The notes beneath the pieces were generated by a model. That model did no database searches. It saw nothing but the letters and a program-made list of their open reading frames with translations, and was not told the origin of the DNA. Below, piece after piece: positions 59,454-64,000 of a stretch of 64,000 bases of DNA; position 1 is the first letter of the stretch, and each line of letters opens with the position of its first letter. A program made the translations under genes and the position numbers. Source of the DNA: Paractinoplanes atraurantiacus. GTDB taxonomy: Bacteria; Actinomycetota; Actinomycetes; Mycobacteriales; Micromonosporaceae. The stretch is from the NCBI RefSeq assembly GCF_900215205.1, contig NZ_OBDY01000023.1:1-64000 (forward strand). Direction: 5' to 3'.

Positions 59454-60131
59454 ATGCCTCCGACTACCCCCACGCATCCAGCCCCGACGCGTTCAGGAGA
59501 GCCCGGTCACCTGCGACCCCGATCACGGCCCGTCCGTGATCCGACTGAGCGTGAATGCCGGGAGCTGGCACACATCGCCAAATCAATTCAAGATCCGGCG
59601 CTCGGCGAGTTGATCACCTTCAATTTCCGGCTGATGGACCGGTTCGTCGCCGTGGCCATCACCCAGTCGCGGACGTCCTACCTGGCCTGCCTCGGTGCCG
59701 CGACCGCCGGACTGCTCGTGCTCCTGGTCGGCGCGACCACCGCACTGTCCGTCGACGGGCTCGCGGGCCAGATCACGGCGGGCGTGCTGACGGCCGTCGG
59801 CGCCGGACTGAGCAGCTTTCTCAGTGTCGTCTTCCTGCGGCCCTTCCAGATGACGTCGAAGCAGATGAGCTACTACTACGGCCAGCCGCTCGTGCACTGC
59901 TATCTGCTGCACGCCGAGTGGCTGGCCGAGCGCTTCGACGAGGAGAGCCAGCCGGCTGCCCGGGGACAGTTCCGGCATGAGCTGATCCGGGCTGCCTTGG
60001 ACGCGGCTCGGAACGCACAGGATCACCTTCTCGATCTTCAGCTCGGGGTCGAGAAGACCGGCGCGTCCGTGATCCCGGCGGTCGACGCCCGGCGTAACGG
60101 GAAGATCCCGGCCTCGATCATTCCGGATTGA
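59454..60131 (+). CDS. Two-TM membrane protein (TRADD-N-associated-TM-like)
   Basis: 225 residues. A disordered Pro/Arg/Thr-rich N-terminus (about 1-40) precedes an amphipathic segment (FNFRLMDRFVAVAITQSRTS), two closely spaced membrane helices (YLACLGAATAGLLVLLVGATT and QITAGVLTAVGAGLSSFLSV) and a helical tail (MTSKQMSYYYGQPLVHCYLL, then DAARNAQDHLLDLQLG). The pattern resembles the two-TM modules described with TRADD-N domains in bacterial conflict systems, but I rely on pattern memory only. ATG 59454 has a weak ribosome-binding site. It is divergent from the MFS gene and stops 11 bp short of a convergent gene. Confidence 0.6.
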   Translation: MPPTTPTHPAPTRSGEPGHLRPRSRPVRDPTERECRELAHIAKSIQDPALGELITFNFRLMDRFVAVAITQSRTSYLACLGAATAGLLVLLVGATTALSVDGLAGQITAGVLTAVGAGLSSFLSVVFLRPFQMTSKQMSYYYGQPLVHCYLLHAEWLAERFDEESQPAARGQFRHELIRAALDAARNAQDHLLDLQLGVEKTGASVIPAVDARRNGKIPASIIPD

Positions 60132-60142
60132 CCCGGTAGGAC

Positions 60143-60757
60143 TCAGCGGCCGGCGCACTCCGGGGGTGCGGTGGGCTCGCCGGCGGTGGCGAGGTTCTGG
60201 TTCATCTCGGTGGTGGTGGCCAGGCGGGTGAAGGAAGGGCCAAGGATCAGGTCGATGGTCTCGCCGGGGCGGTTCGGGTCGAATTGCAGCGTGGTGGCGC
60301 CGTAGACCATCGCTCGCAGCACGGCGGCCGAACCGATCGAGGCGGGGCCGTAGACGAGGGTGGCCGGTGTGGTGGGGCGGGGGCCGGTGGTGCCGTCGAG
60401 CACGGTGAAAGTGCGGGCTCGGAGCTGGGCGGCCGCCGTCGCCAGCCGGGTCGAGGCGGCGCCGCCGTCGACGACCCGGACCTGGACGTCGGCCGGGTTG
60501 CTCGGTAGGGACAGGTCGCAGGTGAGGCCGGGGGTTGTGGGACGGTCGGCGACCGGGGCCGGAAGCTGCTGGCGGGGCCAGCCGAGGGTGATGCCCGCGG
60601 TGGCCGCCACCACCGCGGCGGCGGCCGCGGCCACGGCGGCCTTCTGGCGGCGGCTCCGGGTGCGGCCGCGGGCCCGGATCTCGGCGGCGGGGAGGGGCTT
60701 GAGATCGCGTACGTCAATCTCGAGGTCGTGAAGTCGGTCATGCACCGAACGGGGCAT
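60143..60757 (-). CDS. One-TM protein with LytR C-terminal-like domain
   Basis: 204 residues: a basic cytosolic N-terminus (MPRSVHDRLHDLEIDVRDLK to GRTRSRRQK), an Ala/Val-rich membrane helix (AAVAAAAAAVVAATAGITLG, about 46-65) and an extracytoplasmic domain with the pattern VQVRVVDGGAASTRLATAAA that resembles the LytR_C fold. The ATG at 60757 has AGGAG just upstream and overlaps the end of the sigma factor gene by 20 bp, so it is its coupled partner. Confidence 0.72.
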   Translation of the reverse strand: MPRSVHDRLHDLEIDVRDLKPLPAAEIRARGRTRSRRQKAAVAAAAAAVVAATAGITLGWPRQQLPAPVADRPTTPGLTCDLSLPSNPADVQVRVVDGGAASTRLATAAAQLRARTFTVLDGTTGPRPTTPATLVYGPASIGSAAVLRAMVYGATTLQFDPNRPGETIDLILGPSFTRLATTTEMNQNLATAGEPTAPPECAGR

Positions 60758-61271
60758 CGCTGATCTCCTGATCGTGGTCGTCGAGAAGGCGGCCGAGGGT
60801 GGCCCGGGCCCGGGAGAGCCGCACCTTGACCGTCCCCGCCGGGACGCCGGTGGTCGCGGCGATCTCCTGGACCGGCATGTCCAGCAGGTAGTGCAAGGTG
60901 ACGGCCTGGCGTTGCGGCGCCGGCAGCTGTTGCAGCGCGTCGATGACGGCCACCCGGTCGGGTGACGGCCCGCCGACCGCCTCCTCCGGCGGGCCCAGCC
61001 GGGCCCGTGCGGCCAGCCATCGCCGCAGGCCACGCCACCGGTTGACCATCAGGCGCCAGGCGACCGTCCGCACCCAGCCTTCGGGGTCCTCGTAGCCGGA
61101 CACCTTGGGCCAGTGCTGCCAGGCCCGGGCGAAGGCCTCCTGCGCGATGTCCTGGGCGTCGCCACGATCACCGCCGGCCGCGTACAGATAGAGCACGACC
61201 CGGCGAACCGTGGCTACGTAGAAGGCGTCGAAGTCGGCGCTGTCCCTGCTTTCTTGCACACTTGAAGACAC
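60738..61271 (-). CDS. SigE-family (ECF-type) RNA polymerase sigma factor
   Basis: 177-residue sigma factor. Region 2: FDAFYVATVRRVVLYLYAAGGDRGDAQDIAQEAFARAWQHW (about 14-54). Region 4: LQQLPAPQRQAVTLHYLLDMPVQEIAATTGVPAGTVKVRLSRARATL (about 113-159). GTG start with GGGGAG nearby. It is the second sigma/one-TM pair within 5 kb, but its sequence differs clearly from the 56167 factor, so it is not a recent duplicate. Confidence 0.9.
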   Translation of the reverse strand: MSSSVQESRDSADFDAFYVATVRRVVLYLYAAGGDRGDAQDIAQEAFARAWQHWPKVSGYEDPEGWVRTVAWRLMVNRWRGLRRWLAARARLGPPEEAVGGPSPDRVAVIDALQQLPAPQRQAVTLHYLLDMPVQEIAATTGVPAGTVKVRLSRARATLGRLLDDHDQEISDAPFGA

Positions 61272-61296
61272 ACCGCTCCCCGCGATCCGGTTACAT

Positions 61297-61707
61297 TCAG
61301 GCGGGGCGGATCTGGAGGATGCGCTGGAGCTCGTCGGCCAGGACCCAGATGGCGGCGACGCGGCCGTCCCCGGTGACGGTCAGGACGTCGATGCCCAGGC
61401 CGTCGACCTCGCGGCCGGTCGGTGGCAGCTCGCCCAGCGGGGTGGCCCAGACGCCGGTGTGCCGGGCCCGGTGGCGGAAGGCCACGGTCAGCTTGCCGGG
61501 GGCCGCCACCCGGTCGACCACCTCGATGTCGTGGTCGGTGAAGGCGGTGTGCAGCGCCTCCGCGCGGGCGACGAGGTCGGCGACCGGCATCGGCGTGCCG
61601 TTGATGGTCACCGGATCGGTGTAGACCCGCCGGAACGCGGCCAGGGCGTCACCGTGCTCCCGCGGCGGCACGCGCCACAACGCGAACAACTGCTCCTCGA
61701 GCTCCAT
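61297..61707 (-). CDS. NTF2-like/SnoaL-type protein
   Basis: 136-residue cone-shaped NTF2-like protein of the SnoaL/polyketide-cyclase-like superfamily: AFRRVYTDPVTINGTPMPVADLVARAEALHTAF, then TVAFRHRARHTGVW and VDGLGIDVLTVTGDGRVAAIWVLAD. These folds serve as isomerases, cyclases or binding proteins; the catalytic residues cannot be assigned. It lies 25 bp before the sigma factor gene in the same direction. Confidence 0.75.
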   Translation of the reverse strand: MELEEQLFALWRVPPREHGDALAAFRRVYTDPVTINGTPMPVADLVARAEALHTAFTDHDIEVVDRVAAPGKLTVAFRHRARHTGVWATPLGELPPTGREVDGLGIDVLTVTGDGRVAAIWVLADELQRILQIRPA

Positions 61708-61723
61708 GGCGGCCTCCCACGGC

Positions 61724-62434
61724 TCAACCTATCTCGACCCACACCTCGTCGAGAATGCCCTGGAACTGGTCGTTGTCGGCGAAGGAGCCCTTGCCGCCGA
61801 TGCTGAACGGGAGTCGGTTGTGGACCGACAAGCCGGCCGGGATCGTGGTCCGGCCCCGGGGGACGCCGTCGACCAGGATCGTCACGTGCGGGCCGGAGCG
61901 GCGGCACTCGAGGGTGTGCCAGCGGTTGTCGGCCACGCCCACCGAGCTGACCGCGGTGTGGATCAGCGGATCGCTGTCGTCGACGAAGACGCAGCTGGGG
62001 CGGCCGGCCAGGCCGTCGATCTGGAGCTTGTACTGGCTGCCCCGGGCCGAATAGCCCTTCTGGAGCACGTTCTCGCCCTTGGTGGTCTCGTCGGCGGCCA
62101 GGCGGACCGCGGCGCCGTAGCGGATCTGGCGGCGGCCCGGGTTGAGCTCCGTCGCCACCGCGCGCAGGGCGATCCGGGGGCACGGCTCGTTCTTGCACGG
62201 CGGCGGGAAGGCCAGAGCCCGGCCGCCGTTGTGGGCGACCGTGGTGAAGGCGCCGCCGTACCGGCTGACCGGGCTCAGGTCGAGGCCGCGGCCCGACGCC
62301 TCGGCCAGCGGCGACGGGCCGTCGAAGGTGTAGCGGACGGCGACGGCGGCCGGGCCGGCCGTCGACGCGGCGGCGGGCATGACCGCGGCGAGGCCCAGCA
62401 CCAGGGCGCAGCCGGCGACGAGGGACAGACGCAC
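61724..62434 (-). CDS. Secreted LamG/concanavalin A-like protein
   Basis: 236 residues. A signal peptide (MRLSLVAGCALVLGLAAVMP, cleaved near AAAST) precedes one laminin-G-like jelly-roll domain: VRYTFDGPSPLAEASGRGLDLSP, GRALAFPPPCKNEPCPRIAL (a Cys pair), RWHTLECRRSGPHVTILVDGVP and QGILDEVWVEIG at the end. Probably binds glycans or a surface ligand. GTG start. It lies 16 bp upstream of the NTF2-like gene on the same strand. Confidence 0.82.
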   Translation of the reverse strand: MRLSLVAGCALVLGLAAVMPAAASTAGPAAVAVRYTFDGPSPLAEASGRGLDLSPVSRYGGAFTTVAHNGGRALAFPPPCKNEPCPRIALRAVATELNPGRRQIRYGAAVRLAADETTKGENVLQKGYSARGSQYKLQIDGLAGRPSCVFVDDSDPLIHTAVSSVGVADNRWHTLECRRSGPHVTILVDGVPRGRTTIPAGLSVHNRLPFSIGGKGSFADNDQFQGILDEVWVEIG

Positions 62435-62540
62435 GCCGAGCTAACGGACGGCACGCCCCGAAGGATGCGCGCCGCATTTTGACGCGATGTTAACGCCCGA
62501 TCGTGGGAGGTGCTCCTCGCCCGGTGGAACCATTTCGCGG

Positions 62541-64000
62541 GTGACGACCACGGGGTTCCGGGACTGGATGCTTTCCGGATTGAACGACACCGCGAAGCAC
62601 CACGAAGGCCCGCACGGCGAACCGGCCGATCCGGACGAGAAGCCGCACTCGTGGTGGAAGGTGATGTGCCTGACCGGCGTGGACTATTTCTCCACGCTCG
62701 GCTACCAACCGGGCATCGCGGCGCTGGCCGCCGGCGTGCTGTCGCCGGTCGCGACGCTGGTGCTGGTGCTGGTCACGCTGCTCGGCGCGCTGCCGATCTA
62801 CCGCCGGGTGGCGGCCGACAGCCCGAACGGTGAGGGCTCCATCGCGATGCTGATGAAGCTGCTGTCGTTCTGGAAGGGCAAGCTGTTCGTCCTCGTGCTG
62901 CTCGGTTTCGCGGCGACCGACTTCATCATCACGATCACCCTGTCGGCCGCCGACGCCACCGCCCATGTCGACGAGAACCCGTACCTCCCCGAAGCTCTGC
63001 ACGGCCATCAGGTGATCGTGACCCTGCTGTTGGTGGCCTTGCTGGGCGCGGTCTTCCTCAAGGGCTTCACCGAGGCCATCGGGATCGCGGTCGGCCTGGT
63101 CGGCGTCTATCTGGCGCTGAACGTGGTGGTGATCGCGGACGGGCTGTGGGAGGTGCTGACCCATCCGCACGCGGTGACCGACTGGACCACGGCGCTGACC
63201 ACCCAGCACGGCAATCCGGTGGTGGTGGTCGGTATCGCGCTGCTGGTCTTCCCGAAGCTGGCGCTCGGCCTGTCCGGTTTCGAGACCGGCGTGGCCGTGA
63301 TGCCGCACATCAAGGGCGACCTTCAGGGGCGCATCCGGGGCGCGAAGCGGCTGCTCACCACCGCCGCCGTGATCATGAGCGTCTTCCTGTTGACCAGCAG
63401 CGTCGTCACCACGGTCCTCATCCCGCAGGCGGAGTTCGAGTCGGGCGGCGAGGCCAACGGACGGGCGCTCGCCTTCCTCGCGCATCAAAACCTGGGCAAT
63501 GCCTTCGGGACTGTGTACGACCTGTCGACCATCGCCATCCTGTGGTTCGCCGGCGCCTCGGCCATGGCCGGGCTGCTCAACCTCGTGCCGCGCTATCTGC
63601 CGCGCTTCGGCATGGCACCGGGCTGGGCTCGTGCCGTACGGCCGCTGGTCCTGGTCTTCACCGGCACGGCCTTCCTGATCACCTGGATCTTCGACGCGGA
63701 CGTGGACGCGCAGGGCGGCGCCTACGCCACCGGCGTGCTCGTGCTGATCACCTCGGCCGCGGTGGCGGTCACGTTGTCGGCGCGTCGCCGCCGGCAGAAG
63801 GGCCGCACGATCGCCTTCGGCGTCATCGCGGTGCTGTTCGTCTACACGACCATCGCCAACGTCGTGGAGCGGCCGGACGGCGTGAAGATCGCCGCCTGTT
63901 TCATCGCCGCCATCCTGGTCGTCTCGTTCCTGTCCCGGCTGTTCCGGGCGTTCGACCTGCGGGTCACCGACATCTCGGCCGACGAGACGGCGCTGGGCTT
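62541..64000 (+). CDS. APC-type amino-acid transporter (3' end outside window)
   Basis: Membrane transporter, 486 codons visible, no stop before the window edge. The GTG-initiated product MTTTGFRDWMLSGLNDTAKH continues with WWKVMCLTGVDYFSTLGYQPGIAALAAG (helix 1 with a broken substrate-site pattern), about eleven membrane helices such as VATLVLVLVTLLGALPIY, LFVLVLLGFAATDFIITITL and LALGLSGFETGVAVMP, and a basic loop (SARRRRQKGR). It resembles the APC superfamily proteins annotated as amino-acid permeases in actinobacteria. ATG 62568 is an alternative start. Substrate unknown. Confidence 0.82.
   Translation, partial: MTTTGFRDWMLSGLNDTAKHHEGPHGEPADPDEKPHSWWKVMCLTGVDYFSTLGYQPGIAALAAGVLSPVATLVLVLVTLLGALPIYRRVAADSPNGEGSIAMLMKLLSFWKGKLFVLVLLGFAATDFIITITLSAADATAHVDENPYLPEALHGHQVIVTLLLVALLGAVFLKGFTEAIGIAVGLVGVYLALNVVVIADGLWEVLTHPHAVTDWTTALTTQHGNPVVVVGIALLVFPKLALGLSGFETGVAVMPHIKGDLQGRIRGAKRLLTTAAVIMSVFLLTSSVVTTVLIPQAEFESGGEANGRALAFLAHQNLGNAFGTVYDLSTIAILWFAGASAMAGLLNLVPRYLPRFGMAPGWARAVRPLVLVFTGTAFLITWIFDADVDAQGGAYATGVLVLITSAAVAVTLSARRRRQKGRTIAFGVIAVLFVYTTIANVVERPDGVKIAACFIAAILVVSFLSRLFRAFDLRVTDISADETALG

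Overview
The window is high-GC throughout (roughly 70% by eye), with many GTG starts, ATGA/GTGA-coupled operons, leader-poor genes and terminator hairpins that lack a T-run. It contains actinobacterial signature families: a SigB/SigF-type sigma factor with partner-switching proteins, SigE-family sigma factors, DUF1707, PF04672 methyltransferase, Roadblock operons and ALF-repeat secreted proteins. This fits a chromosomal segment of a filamentous actinomycete. Micromonosporaceae (Actinoplanes-like) is my best guess, but that is inference from gene content only. No rRNA, tRNA or CRISPR was seen.

Layout. 1-3.8 kb: stress-type sigma factor (cut by the left edge), an SDR, an RsbW-like anti-sigma kinase, a STAS anti-anti-sigma factor and an ArsB/SLC13-like permease. 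3.9-8.7 kb: Tat lipoprotein intradiol dioxygenase, CPA1 antiporter, TetR/SDR divergent pair with two operators, methyltransferase. 8.7-15.4 kb: ZTP (pfl) riboswitch and glyA, a 5'-truncated DUF433/PIN-like toxin-antitoxin pair, a royal-jelly-type propeller, an SF1 helicase and a phosphoesterase. 15.4-24.5 kb: secreted discoidin/beta-helix protein, decayed DUF4143 ATPase, SDR/TetR operon, a hypothetical protein, an HTH-less LacI-type protein, and a divergent FrcBCA-type sugar ABC operon. 24.5-34.5 kb: a surface/secreted locus with two divergent ALF-repeat proteins and a 1,425-residue ALF + coiled-coil + HINT polymorphic toxin, a candidate beta-propeller immunity gene and a decayed second copy of that gene. 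34.5-54.7 kb: an L-rhamnose regulon interrupted by repeats, an IS5-type element, a polysaccharide deacetylase and a four-gene Roadblock operon. 54.7-64 kb: methyltransferase, DUF1707 protein, two SigE-type sigma factors each with a one-TM partner, an EmrB-type MFS pump, a two-TM protein, an NTF2-like protein, a LamG protein and an APC-type transporter cut by the right edge.

How the genes work together. The rhamnose genes form a complete route: import by RhaTPQS, mutarotation (RhaM), isomerisation (RhaI), phosphorylation (RhaB), aldol cleavage and lactaldehyde oxidation (RhaEW), then lactate oxidation to pyruvate by LutABC encoded in the same operon. A LacI-family regulator sits between the two rha operons. 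LacI-type palindromes (consensus TGAAACGTTTCA) lie in front of both operons, in arrays spaced about 56-69 bp.

The most novel-looking system is the ALF/HINT toxin locus. Its C-terminal ~165-residue domain matches no toxin family I can name. The adjacent propeller genes (one intact, one with two deletions) look like immunity genes.
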